From contig CM072168.1 of NCBI GenBank assembly GCA_036850595.1, forward strand, positions 17,847,982 through 17,911,981: DNA of 64,000 nt, written 5' to 3'. Positions 24,201-33,505 of this stretch are shown here, piece after piece. Every line of letters starts with the position of its first letter. Position 1 is the first letter of the stretch. The notes beneath the pieces were generated by a model. It was not told the origin of the DNA and searched no databases. It saw only the letters and a program-made list of their open reading frames with translations. This DNA is from Rhyacichthys aspro. Its lineage: Eukaryota; Chordata; Actinopteri; Gobiiformes; Rhyacichthyidae. A program made the position numbers and the translations under genes.

Positions 24201-27200
24201 GAGGCCCTCTGCTTGAAAAACTGCATGAAGACAGGTGAGTGAACGGGGCTTCCTGGAAAACTGGGAGATGAACCGCTGTCTGGTGCAAGCACAAGTGATA
24301 AGCTTCTATCCCAGCAACAAAAACAAAAGATAAACTTTGATTATTTTGCCTCACTTACTGTTATGCTGGGGATTTAAAGCAGACAAAACCTGCTTTAAAG
24401 GTATTGTGTGTGGCAGATTAATACGCACACAGCAATAATAGAGCAGCATTTTAAATATATTTATTGATGTTTCTACAGAACCAGAGCCTCAGTCGGAAAT
24501 GCAGCAGGTTGAACAAGTGGAGATCCTCCCAGCTCCAGGTAAAGCCAATGGACACACGGATCATATATTAACACAGAAAGGCTGGCACAGGCTTTCCCTA
24601 CCGCTGTCTTTGGCACACTGTATGCCTCTGCCAATCAAATGTGAAGCTAAACATGTAAAGAAATGAACTGTACAAATATATTCCACAGCTTGAAGACAGA
24701 AAATGTGATGTAAAATGGTTTATGGCAACAATTGAACATGTAGGAAATTGGTTATAAAGGAATTTATTTGGTATATTGTGTTAACTGAAGTCTGACCGAA
24801 GGATGAAATTGTCTGAGAAAGCTTTGTATAAGTCACGGTCATGTTATACGTCTTACACATAGCTGGTTCGTGATTGGGCCAAAGAAAACTTAATTTCCCT
24901 GAACATGCAAGCACTTCTTAGAAACATGTGTAATGCGTTAAACATATAGACTACATCTGTTTTAAATAGATTAAGATAAATGATAAGTGAAATGATTTAT
25001 TCAGCCTCTTGTCACAGAAGTAATTGCCATATTGATTTTTTAATTAGCATTTTGTCAAGATCTAGACACAGGCAGCAAAAAACATTCTTGTGAAGTCTTG
25101 ATCTAAAAAATATTGACTTTCTTCCACTTTTTGAAGATCTGACTGAAGGTAAAATCATCTCTTTGGTGGAAAAGCTGCTTGAATCTAGTTTTATCAGGTT
25201 ACACTTTAATTGCAGTGTTCATTAGTGCTGCACATAATGAAGATGTTACATAATCCAATCTTCTAAATTGCTCTCACTTTGCAAAACAAAAAGCCCTTTG
25301 TATCCAGTGCGAACCCACCCAGCCTCGCAGCACTGAAGATTGCTGAAAAAAATGACGGAACAACCAAAAAAAAAAAAAAAAAACAGAGAGTGGAAAACGA
25401 GACGGTTAGAGTTTTTGTCAAAGGAGCGAGCCAAGTCTTAGGTTTGAGCAAAATGAATGGAAAGCCTTGTTCATTGCTTCATTGTTTTTTGGCTGTAGCT
25501 CTTATACAAAGCAAGTTTAATTTTTCAGAATCCTGTCAGTGCTGGAAACAATTGGCAGGAGTTACACAGAGTTAAAGAGTACTATACAACACACGGGCTA
25601 TATCTTGTGGTTATGAAAATAAGTCTGCTTTTTATCTTAAAAACCTTACAAACATGAGGTCTCTTGCATTATCCCTTTATTACAAGTCAATATGTACAAA
25701 GCTCATGACACATACACAAGTTCAAGTCTAGTATTTGTTACCGTATGTGCACTCAGGTCGCGCTCTTGCTGTCAAACTGTTGTTAATTATTCTCTGTCAC
25801 TTCTCTCATAGCTGCCCTCTCAGCTGTGGACATCTGCCATCTGCCCAAAGAGGAAGGAACCTGTGCCAAATTCGTCCTCAAGTGGCACTATGACGCCAGC
25901 AGCAAGACCTGCACCCGCTTCTGGTACGGAGGCTGCGGAGGGAACCAGAACCGCTTCGACACTCACGAGCAGTGTGTGAAGGCCTGTGGAAAGCCAGGTA
26001 ATCCTCAGCTCCTGCCAGTTATCAACACAACAAATAAATACGTTTTTTAAAGGACATTAAAGTCACGATTTGTACCCGACTGATATTATCCAGATGAATC
26101 TTCAACCATGGCATTGATTCTTTGTTATTATTTCATCAGACTTGTGTTTTGCCAATGGCCATGTCTTATATACTGCTGCTTTGTGACTGGGCCAAAAAAA
26201 TGTTCTTTTCCTACAAAATGAAACCTCCTCCAAGACACGTGCAATACATTAAACATGCTTCCTATATTATAGAATAAATTAAATGTTTATTTTATGTATT
26301 CTCCCCTGCCACGGTGCAGCCAAGAGGCAACCTTCATATACACATATTGTAATAAGCATGAAGTTCCATGGGAATTTGCATTTTGCCTTTGAGGTAGGCA
26401 TCGGAAGAAATAAAAACTCATAGGACCCAATGGAAACTCTCAAGTGAAGTTGACATTTGTAGCAGTTGAGGCCTAGAAAAATCAACCAAATTACAACATG
26501 AACGAACCCGAACGACAAAACAACGCATTATTAAATCAACTTCAAGCAGTCAAGATGTCAAATTTAGGCTTAAACTAATGCATTTAGCTTAGTTTGCTGG
26601 TCTGATGTGTGATTTTAATGGCACTGAAACACACAACAAAGTAAAATGAGACTTGAGATGACTCGGAGAATTTATTCTGTGGATAAAGGCTGAACCTGAT
26701 TAGATGTGATGTTAACTTTGTCATGAAATCAAGACAATAATGGTAGTGTCATTATACTGTATATATTTTTATGTAATTCAACATGAGCCTGCTCCAAACA
26801 CTAATAAGTCATTTTATTTTTCACATTTGGCCTTACCTTTTCAAGAGATCTTAGTCCACACATTTGTTGACCACTGTGTTTGGCAGCATATTTCTCAAAG
26901 TCAAACTCCCTAATGCTTGATTCACTTCACATGCTGCCACTCAGGTCGCTCTCATTGCGCCTCTAGATAGAAGTTTTTGCTTGTCCTATTCCTCTCAAGT
27001 GTGTATCAAACCTCACCAGTGTCACTCCTTATTTGCAGAAAGTTGGGCTCTGCTCCACCTCAAATTTAAACACAAAAAGTTGTATTCACGTTGTGTCATC
27101 CTCCTTTGCTTTTTGCTTTCTGTCACCAGCCTGCTTTCAAAGTTGATTATTGCCGGTCGCTTTCATCACTCATCTCTCAACGAAGCATCTGCACCAGTTT

Positions 27201-27308
27201 ATTTTAATAGCATCACATATGACGTCGACTGAAGCTAACCCTGCTTTTCTTCTCCGTTTGTCCTCAGTCCCCATCCACCAAGGAGTCATCACTTCAATAA
27301 GAACATAG
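1..27308 (+). CDS. col6a3: Collagen VI alpha-3 chain gene, 5'-truncated by the window edge
   Basis: This is the gene-level span; exons are listed in the following entries. The alpha-3 chain joins alpha-1 and alpha-2 in collagen VI, which forms beaded microfilaments in the extracellular matrix of muscle, skin and cartilage. The domain order identifies it: many N-terminal vWA domains, a triple helix of about 336 residues, two C-terminal vWA domains, fibronectin III, Kunitz. Among collagen VI chains, the FN3-Kunitz tail is specific to alpha-3. The C-terminus GVITSIRT resembles the human ending GVISVMGT. Cops8 lies tail to tail downstream, as in human. Exons coding vWA domains N2 and above are single and symmetric (phase 1-1), which allows duplication or skipping without loss of frame. 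The start codon and signal peptide lie upstream of the window. Confidence 0.95.
288..387. other. Assembly gap of exactly 100 N
   Basis: A run of exactly 100 N conventionally marks a gap of unknown size. It falls inside a B-type vWA exon at the left edge of the tandem array, so the number of repeat units in the real genome is unknown. Confidence 0.98.
388..701 (+). pseudogene. col6a3: vWA exon B0, 3' part only, frameshifted
   Basis: The exon's 5' half is lost in the N gap. The remaining 314 bp align with the last 315 bp of intact B exons. One base is missing near 493, where intact copies have two G in the ccggcc context, and this breaks the frame. The splice donor gtaag follows at 702. Since other copies are intact, a consensus error is as likely as a real lesion. 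Confidence 0.75.
912..1509 (+). pseudogene. col6a3: vWA exon A0, frameshifted by a 2-bp deletion
   Basis: It is identical to the other A exons except for a few substitutions (one gives Val instead of Ala in the TYxIGTRN segment) and a missing dinucleotide near 1018, in a gagaga stretch. Length is 598 bp instead of 600. The acceptor cccctag and donor gtacgt are intact. As written the copy would shift the collagen frame; the lesion sits in a short tandem dinucleotide, a typical place for assembly error. Confidence 0.75.
1750..2340 (+). pseudogene. col6a3: vWA exon B1, with several indels
   Basis: This copy is 591 bp against 594 in intact B exons. Single-base losses lie near 2007, 2016, 2211 and 2322, and one insertion near 2221, mostly in homopolymers. 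The net change of -3 hides several local frame breaks. Splice sites are intact (ctcag before 1750, gtaag after 2340). The clustering of homopolymer indels suggests poor consensus quality near the gap. Confidence 0.75.
2553..3152 (+). CDS. col6a3: vWA exon A1, intact
   Basis: This 600-bp phase 1-1 exon codes about 200 residues, one whole vWA domain. The first strand reads [14 protein letters not shown], with a degenerate metal site (DGSDG rather than DxSxS). The usual conserved blocks [18 protein letters not shown] and [14 protein letters not shown] follow. The acceptor is cccctag and the donor gtacgt. In human alpha-3(VI), such N domains mediate filament contacts and binding to other matrix partners. 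Confidence 0.9.
3392..3985 (+). CDS. col6a3: vWA exon B2, intact
   Basis: This 594-bp phase 1-1 exon opens with [17 protein letters not shown] and continues with [26 protein letters not shown] and [14 protein letters not shown]. It differs from A by many substitutions along its length and by a three-residue tail difference. The acceptor is tttttctcag, the donor gtaag. Its downstream intron carries the ttacaat...agtagcaag variant that B4 shares. Confidence 0.9.
4197..4796 (+). CDS. col6a3: vWA exon A2, intact
   Basis: A 600-bp exon with open frame and both splice sites. It carries the cccattg variant seen also in A1 and A4. The exon lies exactly 1644 bp from A1. Confidence 0.9.
5036..5629 (+). 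CDS. col6a3: vWA exon B3, intact
   Basis: A 594-bp exon, open throughout, 1644 bp from B2. It has cccttgacc near its 3' end where B2 has cccctgacc (a silent change), and the ttcacaat...agtaacaag intron variant shared with B0, B1 and B5. Confidence 0.9.
5842..6441 (+). CDS. col6a3: vWA exon A3, intact
   Basis: A 600-bp exon with open frame. It carries the ccaattg variant that A0 also has, unlike its neighbours A2 and A4. Confidence 0.9.
6681..7274 (+). CDS. col6a3: vWA exon B4, intact
   Basis: A 594-bp exon, open throughout. It combines the cccttgacc exon variant of B3 and B5 with the downstream intron variant of B2, so it is mosaic. Confidence 0.9.
7487..8084 (+). pseudogene. col6a3: vWA exon A4, frameshifted
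   Basis: This copy is 598 bp. It lacks one G near 7729 and one C near 7738, both in short homopolymers (aaaggtgg to aaagtgg, acccctc to accctc). The frame breaks at RHK and ends after about twelve foreign residues. Flanking copies and splice sites are intact, so a consensus error is plausible. If real, a transcript including this exon would be truncated unless the exon is skipped. Confidence 0.75.
8325..8918 (+). CDS. col6a3: vWA exon B5, intact, last B copy
   Basis: A 594-bp exon, open throughout, with normal splice sites. Counting back from the triple helix it would be domain N7. The following intron lacks one T in a homopolymer near 8938. Confidence 0.9.
9130..9729 (+). CDS. col6a3: vWA exon A5, chimeric 3' end (domain N6)
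   Basis: The first 490 bp or so match the other A exons. From about 9623 the sequence becomes distinct: [20 protein letters not shown] replaces [20 protein letters not shown], and the tail ends IPESSIDHG. The following intron (9730-9967, with a TCTA microsatellite at 9871-9914) is unrelated to the A-B intron. It is probably the ancestral N6 exon, homogenised over most of its length by exchange with the array. Confidence 0.9.
9871..9914. repeat. TCTA/TTTA microsatellite in an intron
   Basis: Interrupted tetranucleotide repeat (tatc/tcta) within the intron between A5 and N5. Confidence 0.8.
9968..10579 (+). CDS. col6a3: vWA exon, domain N5
   Basis: A 612-bp phase 1-1 exon (204 codons) starting [18 protein letters not shown] and continuing with the conserved blocks [21 protein letters not shown] and [12 protein letters not shown]. 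It is single copy and clearly diverged from the array. The acceptor is ctttcag, the donor gtaat. The metal site is degenerate (DGSDG). Confidence 0.92.
10964..11587 (+). CDS. col6a3: vWA exon, domain N4
   Basis: A 624-bp phase 1-1 exon with [44 protein letters not shown] and [14 protein letters not shown]. The acceptor is ttgcag, the donor gtaag followed by a T run. The 386-bp intron after it shows nothing notable. Confidence 0.92.
11974..12564 (+). CDS. col6a3: vWA exon, domain N3
   Basis: A 591-bp phase 1-1 exon with [44 protein letters not shown] and [12 protein letters not shown]. The acceptor is tgtgcag; the donor gtactg is weak but is the one that keeps frame and phase. Confidence 0.9.
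12667..13272 (+). CDS. col6a3: vWA exon, domain N2
   Basis: A 606-bp phase 1-1 exon with [43 protein letters not shown] and [14 protein letters not shown]. The acceptor is ttcacag, the donor gtaag. The exon ends in a Cys-containing stretch ([11 protein letters not shown]) leading to N1. Confidence 0.92.
13387..14150 (+). CDS. col6a3: vWA domain N1, split over three exons
   Basis: Exons 13387-13721, 13804-13882 and 14005-14150. The domain starts [15 protein letters not shown] and includes [13 protein letters not shown] and [15 protein letters not shown]. Unlike the more N-terminal domains it is interrupted by introns, in phases 0 and 1, so N1 cannot be duplicated as one exon. It lies directly before the collagen helix. 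Confidence 0.92.
14223..18702 (+). CDS. col6a3: Cys-rich knot and triple helix exons
   Basis: Exon 14223-14315 starts with [15 protein letters not shown] and opens the helix at GTRGDRG. Gly-X-Y exons follow: 14569-14622, 14735-14806, 14886-14912, 15001-15045, 15126-15179, 15268-15330, 15535-15600, 15679-15732, 15839-15874, 16287-16349, 16523-16585, 16951-17013, 17272-17334, 17667-17717, 17835-17870, 18130-18192, 18474-18536, 18670-18702. Most are multiples of 9 bp, seven to nine of them 63 bp. The sum is about 336 residues, the known collagen VI helix length. Short interruptions sit in exons 15535 (NNRP) and 17667 (GLGVGG). A single Cys lies at helix residue 50, as expected for alpha-3, where it stabilises tetramers. 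Three RGD tripeptides are present. Exon 17667 uses a GC donor. Confidence 0.94.
18785..18920 (+). CDS. col6a3: Post-helix Cys segment, including a 12-nt microexon
   Basis: Exon 18785-18821 codes [12 protein letters not shown] and ends in phase 1. Exon 18909-18920 is only 12 nt and, joined in phase 1, codes PCCYG with its neighbours. The human chain has the matching CPCCYG just after its helix, so the microexon is well supported. These cysteines probably link chains at the helix C-terminus. Confidence 0.85.
18995..19970 (+). CDS. col6a3: vWA domain C1, two exons
   Basis: Exons 18995-19485 and 19868-19970. The domain starts [21 protein letters not shown], with [30 protein letters not shown] and [12 protein letters not shown]. 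The second exon codes [16 protein letters not shown] and ends KIKTCHVCF. The C1 exons are GC-richer than the introns around them. In collagen VI, C1 takes part in chain selection and assembly. Confidence 0.92.
20350..21051 (+). CDS. col6a3: vWA domain C2
   Basis: A 702-bp phase 1-1 exon starting [15 protein letters not shown]. It has a complete metal-ion site DSSES in FVIDSSEST, the only perfect DxSxS among the vWA domains in this window. [24 protein letters not shown] and [16 protein letters not shown] follow. The acceptor is ttttag, the donor gtaag. Confidence 0.93.
21672..21919 (+). CDS. col6a3: Post-C2 linker exons, ending in a His/Lys-rich segment
   Basis: Exon 21672-21771 codes [20 protein letters not shown] and ends in phase 2. 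Exon 21864-21919 codes [19 protein letters not shown], 7 His and 6 Lys in about 19 residues. In the human chain this place is taken by a long Ala/Pro/Lys/Thr-rich region, so the linker is much shorter here. A metal- or heparin-binding role is possible but is only an inference from composition. Confidence 0.85.
22367..22627 (+). CDS. col6a3: Fibronectin type III domain
   Basis: A 261-bp phase 1-1 exon of 87 codons: [29 protein letters not shown], a conserved [13 protein letters not shown] strand, and a KGIVTT end. The spacing of Trp, Leu and Tyr fits FN3. It occupies the C4 position of alpha-3(VI). Confidence 0.93.
22789..22863 (+). CDS. col6a3: Thr/Pro-rich linker exon
   Basis: A 75-bp phase 1-1 exon coding [20 protein letters not shown] and EKPAS. 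The acceptor is tttgcag, the donor gtaat. It links FN3 to the Kunitz region across a 1185-bp intron (22864-24048) in which I see no other exon. Confidence 0.8.
24049..24234 (+). CDS. col6a3: Kunitz domain 1
   Basis: A 186-bp phase 1-1 exon with all six Kunitz cysteines: [30 protein letters not shown]. The P1-P1' pair is Lys-Asp. A basic P1 fits a serine-protease inhibitor loop, but the human alpha-3 Kunitz domain (Arg-Asp) is reported non-inhibitory, so inhibition should not be assumed. Human COL6A3 has only one Kunitz domain; this is the extra one. Confidence 0.92.
24479..24538 (+). CDS. col6a3: Glu/Gln-rich linker exon between Kunitz domains
   Basis: A 60-bp phase 1-1 exon coding [20 protein letters not shown], with acceptor ttctacag and donor gtaaa. 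Confidence 0.75.
25137..25148 (+). CDS. col6a3: Possible 12-nt microexon, DLTE
   Basis: A polypyrimidine stretch ending tttttgaag precedes 12 nt that read DLTE in phase 1, followed by gtaaaa. It would keep frame with both neighbours and resembles the ALTE found just before the human Kunitz domain. Twelve nucleotides are too few to be sure. Confidence 0.35.
25812..25997 (+). CDS. col6a3: Kunitz domain 2 (human C5 / endotrophin counterpart)
   Basis: A 186-bp phase 1-1 exon: [20 protein letters not shown], then [17 protein letters not shown] and QCVKACGKP. It matches the human C5 domain closely ([21 protein letters not shown]), so this is the orthologous domain and Kunitz 1 the added one. The P1-P1' pair is Ala-Lys, unlike a trypsin inhibitor. 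In mammals this end is released as the signalling fragment endotrophin; whether that happens in fish is unknown. Confidence 0.94.
27268..27308 (+). CDS. col6a3: Last coding exon and stop
   Basis: The acceptor tcctcag is followed by codons for [13 protein letters not shown] (first codon split) and the stop tag at 27306-27308. The human chain ends GVISVMGT. The preceding 1270-bp intron (25998-27267) has a stretch similar to one in the intron before Kunitz 2. Confidence 0.88.
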
Positions 27309-28025
27309 GAGCAGAGTATTGAACATGGCCAGCTGTTACCTCTGTCAGGGGACCATCCGAACTGACCATACTGTAAAGATGCAATACCAACCTTAAACCA
27401 ATGGTGGCTGCACTGGATTCTTCCACACAAATGAACTTTATCCCCCAAATCCTTGAAGTAGTCTTTGTACACAAGAAGAAAGGGCAACACAATTTGCTGC
27501 ATGATTAGATTAAACCTACTGGTGCTATGTAGTATGTTTTACAAATGAAGTTTTTAAATGTGTTCAGTTTTCTGGAACAATTACTTTTTTTTTTTATTTC
27601 AAATGCAGTTTTTATAAAGCAAGAAATGTATATGAATATCTCGGACAGATTAGCCATAAACCATTACAAGCAGGACTAGGATCAATGAAGTAATGTTCTT
27701 TGTACTCACATAGTTGGAGTATGTTTTAATTTCAATCAAATCACTCTTTAGCATTCACAACCAAAGAGCAATGTTTACACAAGTCTTAAATTGCAGCATG
27801 TGTGTTTTAAAGACAACCTGGGTGCTAAAGCAATCCGATCGAATGACGTGCACTTCTGGATCCACTGCCTTAAACACACAACTTTTAGCTATTGAGAAAC
27901 CGAATGTACTTTGTCGAGCTGTTTTTACTTTTGTTCCATTTTGACTGACAAAATGTGTTTCATTTGTGCAGAGGGGAAATAAAAATGAACAAAACTTCTA
28001 ATAAACTCGAGCAACTCATTCTTTT
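27309..28025 (+). other. col6a3: col6a3 3'UTR with two polyadenylation signals
   Basis: AT-rich sequence after the stop. AATAAA hexamers lie at 27978-27983 and 28000-28005, giving a UTR of roughly 700 nt. The exact cleavage site is not visible. Confidence 0.6.
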
Positions 28026-28171
28026 CTTTCCTGTTTTGAATTTGTATATCTTTTACACAAAACTTGATTCTGTAAAGCATTTCTGAATACTCCCACTCCA
28101 GATGTTTCCAGACATTAAAATATCCAAGTAATAGCATTGATCAACCTTTATATTGCACATCCGCACAGGTG

Positions 28172-28838
28172 GGAAGCTACTAGTTACTTCTCAAGTGTAT
28201 TTTTAGTCATATTTACTCCTAGAGCCTAGAAACTGTAAACTGGAGCGGCTGGATGCTGATTGGCTGAGACAGGAAGGTGAGGAAGCAGCTGCAATTTACA
28301 CTTCATTTTCATTTCTAGTTACATTTACTTTTAGTACATCTTTGACTTGAGAACTTTGCTGCTGCCGCCAAACAAAAAAGTCTTTTATCGGGTAGAAGTA
28401 GTAGTTCTCCAGTAAATTTTAATTGACTTTTGACTGAATACTTTGGTACTTTTACTTCGTTATTAATTATTTAACTCTTACTTGAGAACAGATATGGACT
28501 ACCCTTCTCTGTGTATCAATGCAGGGAAATGCATTTTATAGAAGTGATTTGACTTATAGTAGACCTTTAATGTTGTAATTGATGATAATTTTATACTTTT
28601 GTCATGGAAACAATACACTTCAAAGCTTCAGAGAATAAGACTGAACCATTTAATTGCTTGTATTTGTTCTAAGTATGTGTTAAAACTCTGTAATGCTTTT
28701 TACCCCATTTTTAAATTTAATGATTCAATGATGTATTGATGAATGTAATGTATTGATTATCAAAGAGTAAGTAAGTATGTAATCAGCAGAAGTTGGTCAA
28801 GTAATTCAAAATCTGTACTCAAGTAAAAGTAGCCAACA
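28172..28838. mobile_element. Possible old DNA-transposon remnant with imperfect inverted ends
   Basis: The left end reads agctactagttacttctcaa and the right end is an imperfect inverted copy (tactcaagtaaaagtagcc). Phrases such as tacttttacttc and tactcaagtaaaagt are familiar to me from dispersed fish elements. No coding capacity is seen. Confidence 0.35.
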
Positions 28839-31800
28839 CATATTTTTATTAAGAATGTATTCAGTGAAATAACAAGGACAAAGGGTAAAACATAATTTAT
28901 TACATCTGCTACCACTACTGAACTAAAGTACTAAACTAAGACAAACAGTGTTCTTAGGGGGACTCCTTGGTCTGCCCCAATACAACACAAGTAATCTTTG
29001 ATCTCTCCACAGTGGACCTCAAGAAAACAACAACTGGAGCTGATCTTATTTATGTGGAGGTTCTAGCCTTTCTGCTTGTAAAGACTGTTTGTAAGGGGAG
29101 TTTTGGTTTGTTGCTAGGCTGATGCAGACCCTTTTGGAGATACGATCACACTTCAAACAGAAAAGGCCTGGAGAGGTGCATAATTTATACTGTCTGTCTG
29201 TGGAACAGGAAATATTTGGCCCCAGCAATCCGTCCAGATGTCATTTCTCCTCGGCTGTTTGAAATAACATTGTTTTGATAAGCCCCTGATTTCCTCTTAT
29301 TTCACACCACAAACACATGCACATTAACTGTTTCCAGCGTGCAACTGGGCCTGACTTTTATAATAAACAATGTGCTCAATCAAACGTGGCACGAATCATG
29401 TTGACTTAAAACAACTCCACAAAATGCTTTACACAGGCACATTTTTGTCTCCTGAGGTCATTTAATGCTTGACGCAGGCTTGGGTTTGTACACTTCCAAC
29501 ACAGTGTTTTACTGGAGCTAAAGAGACGTAAATAACTCCCTCTGGTTTTTACTTTCCTCTCTCTGATAGAGCTTGGTGTGAATGAATTTGACTGCTGTGT
29601 TGATTTTTCTGACTCTGATCCAATCCAACAGCTCTGGAGTGAAAATAAAACACCAACTGTGAGCCACAATGAAGACATCCACCTATTACTGTAGCTGTAC
29701 TGTTTCTTCCCTGTCAGATATACAGTTTATATTAAAGGGTAGTGTTGGGGGATTTTGAGAGAGTCACACTAGAAAGACATAAGAATAAATTTGTTTTTTA
29801 GTATGGAGCCATAACAAAAAAGATTCTTACCCAGTTGAAGTAAGACTTGGATTTGAGTTATTTGTGAAATATCAAAAGCTGGTGTTGGTACAACCTTGAC
29901 GTAGAGAGAAGGAGCCGACCTGACCAGTCTAGGCCACAAGTAAAGGTTAGCACACTTAGTGAGACCAAAGTTAGGACACCAACATTTGTCAGGTTGCAGT
30001 GATAAGAATGCATTAATTGTAATTTTAAAGCCTAAATTTTGGTAACACATCTGTTTCAACACAAAAATACTATGAGATGGGGTTTAGCTTTGGAGATTCA
30101 TCTTCTGCAGCAATTCTCTGACATGAAGACATGCATTTGTGTCCGTATTCTTTTAGAAACATTAAAGTGTGTCCAGAAATAGCAGAAGAACTGGAGCAAA
30201 GTCTTTCAGAGTTTCATCCTGGGGTTTTACGTCCAAACTCTTCCCAATTTGTTGCTCACTTATTAAAATTACAGCAATACAGAGGCTATATTTGCTAGTG
30301 CAGTAAAATATAAATGTTTCACAGTTATATTACAGTGACTTTTATTTTTGAAGTGAGGATAAAGATGTAAACTTCCACAATATATTCTTCTCTCACCACG
30401 TGTTCACCCGACACCAGAGAGAATACAATCGACCTTCACACAACGTTTCAACACCAGCGTGGGAGGGAATCTGTCTTTCAGGCCAGCTGTGTTAAAGATT
30501 CAAACACATGTTTTTTTGGTGCTTGCAAATGTGGATAATAGTTCACAAACACTTGTACACACATGCAAACAACCACTGCCCCAGATGAACATAGATTCGA
30601 CACAGGGTGGAGGTCTAGATGCTGCTATTGTTCCCATTTGGAGTTGATTAATAAGACTTTTATTTCAATGTATAAATCATTCACCGTCCCGTCTGTTTTC
30701 TTGTGCACTTGTCTCATTTTTTTTGTTGAGAGTAACATAGAGACAATTTATCATTTCGTCTCCAGCAGCGAGCTTTATTATCAGCATCTGTTCAATGCCT
30801 TGTCATTCAGCAACTGCACAACACTCACTGCTGTTCCTCATTTATCCACTAGGAGTCTGTTTTAGTACGAGTAGCAGACACAACACACCTGGCAGCAGTG
30901 GGCCATCTGTTTCCATCAATGGCGATTTTGCGTTATTCTTTTGCTGTCAAAATTAACCTCTGTGTCACCCTCATTTCCCAAAATGTCTTTGTCAAAAAGG
31001 AGAAAAATAGACACAGGTTGTAGACATTTTCAGGAAAAATGAACCACTTCCTATTTTTTCATTGAGGAGAAGCATGTTTGAGTGCTCAAGGAGGCCATTA
31101 TAACCCTCATCAGGGTGAAAACACAACTGAGAAGAAAGAAGATAAATGAACTGTGAGCTACGTTAATATACACCAAATAGCATTAGCATCAAAGCCATAT
31201 TGTGAGTGTGAGTTCATGAAAACACATTTTGAAGGCTGCAGAAAGCATGCTCAATGGATCTCTGTATGTTTTGGAATTAACTAAGGTTTAATTGATCTCT
31301 TTTCAAAGCCTCACAACAAGCTACAGTTGTTAACTCCATACACTCCCTCGCACCGCCTTACATCCTCTGTTAGCTGCTCCAAATACACTAGCAAATGTAA
31401 GAATATTAAATAATATATTGTTGGCAGACACTGTGAACACTGGTTAGCTTGGGGTGCCCTATAAGAAAAACATTAGCTTATATCTGGCACCTTGATCATC
31501 CATAAAACTGCATTATTGACATTGTGTGCAGTTTGAGTCCAGCGTCGCTCGATGGACGCGATCATCTGATTTCCTGGGAGTGTTTTTCCTTCAGTGACAC
31601 TCCTCTGGGTAATGCTACAGAGACTGGCCTGAACGAGTCGTGCATCAGACTTTCCACAAGCAGCAGAAAGTGACTAACGGCACAGAGTTGTGGTCCGCTT
31701 CAGAGGCAGCCGTCCCACGCCAGAGCACACCGCCCACTCTTCCATCACGCACCACCCAGCTCCATGTGAATTCAAACAAATAACCTCAGCGCTTTGAAAC

Positions 31801-33228
31801 AGTGCGAACCATTCTTTCAGATTCAGAGACGTGTTGAAGGGTCATAAAGTCCATCTGAAACAGCAGCGAACCTGTTTATCTGACATTTGTGACGCTGCGT
31901 TCTCGTCTCATGAACTGCATTCCTTTTGCTGTACATTTTATTTTCTCTGCCTCCAACACTTTGTTCTTTGACTTTTACTGTGTGGCAAGTGTAGTGAACT
32001 GCGGCTCAGGCGGCCTCTGGATAATGTTGGCCAATCGTCATTTGTCCTTCTGCTTTAGATTATTTTTAGATCAGTGTGAAGTCATATTAATGCACATTTT
32101 GCCTTCAGAAGATACTATGTCATGTTTCTGGATGAACATTTAAATCTTTAACTGAGAAAACCAGCTTCTGCGACAGGAACTATGGTTGTTTTTTCTCCTT
32201 TGCTGCTTTTGCTCATGCCACTCTTAAAACTAATACTACTGATTCAACTGAAATGGGTCAAGAATCACTTCCCTTTACATCCATTTCCACTTGATAGAAA
32301 TCTTGACAAACCAATCATAACTGTTCATCTAAAGTAGGTCAGACTTTATGCAATGCTTCATTTTTAATAGTTAATCTAATTGTTTCCAGAGGCAGATTAT
32401 TCTGTGTCCGTTGGTTCTGTCTGTGTTGAAGGCTTCAGTGATTAATGATTAATGATTAATAAACACATAAAAAGTTATTGCTGTTTGCGGCCATGATTAA
32501 CCACACCTGTAAACAAACAAACTGTTTAAAAACTAAAACCACATGAACACATAAATAAATAAAGTTCTTCTCTGTATAAATAACTTCTACCACATCCTAT
32601 AATGTGTTTTTGTCATTGTCTTTTGGGCTTCTTGAACTAATTTTACAAAACAAAGAACAGTGCTATTGAATGATTTCCGATGGCCCACCTGAAGTCCCAC
32701 CACAGACCGCTGAAAATCTTGCTGAGTCACTTCTTTCTTTTGGTCATTTGTTCCCACACAGGCATTTTTCTGCTTTAACAAAGTCCAATAACCAGAGGCT
32801 AAACACAAATGGTCTTTCATCCTGCGTTTAACTGTCTCACCATCGTCTCCATATGGTGCCTCCACCAAACCTCCGGCTGCGGTTGTTTCCAGAAGGTGGT
32901 GATTCATGCAGAGCTGTGTTAGTGCCAGTAAAAACTGTTAGAGCAAAGGCCTCATTGACCTTTTAACTATTTATGATAAAAGGCAATCGAGTGACATCTT
33001 ATTGGCTGAAATATAGTTTAATCTGGAAGATCTACGAACTTTAAGATAAAGTAATGATGTGGTAATCTTCTAGGATTTATCTGTTGAATCATTTTTAATA
33101 TATAATAATGGGTTTTTACCTTCATTGACAGAGAGACAGCAAGAAGCTTGTGGGAGCATTTCATTGTGGAGGTGGGATGTCCTCCTTCTTCTACTGTGAG
33201 TTCTCTGTATTAGCCCTGAGATTTACTG

Positions 33229-33345
33229 CTGTTTATCCGGTCTGTACCCGGCCTCAGATCCAAAACAGCTGGAATAGGCTCCAGTCCCAACCAACTTTTA
33301 ACACAAAAATGCATCAGAAAATAAAGAGACAAAGGATAAAGGATG
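33229..33345 (+). repeat. Interspersed teleost repeat, right-end fragment
   Basis: The stretch around acagctggaataggctccag, preceded by gtacccggcctc, resembles the end of a very common fish interspersed element (gctgggataggctccag, then aagcgg...gaatggatgga). It is degenerate. The short frame across it is not a gene. Confidence 0.55.
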
Positions 33346-33505
33346 ACACGGTGCAGAAAGTCCTAAACTGGGACTTGAATCCAGGTCATTCTGCTCATGT
33401 CGTTGAGGAGTTCCTGACATTAGCATCCACACTTATGTTTGCTCAAATCTGTTGTTCCAGATCATGCATCATAAACTTCAGCCAGATGTACAATGTGATT
33501 ATGTC

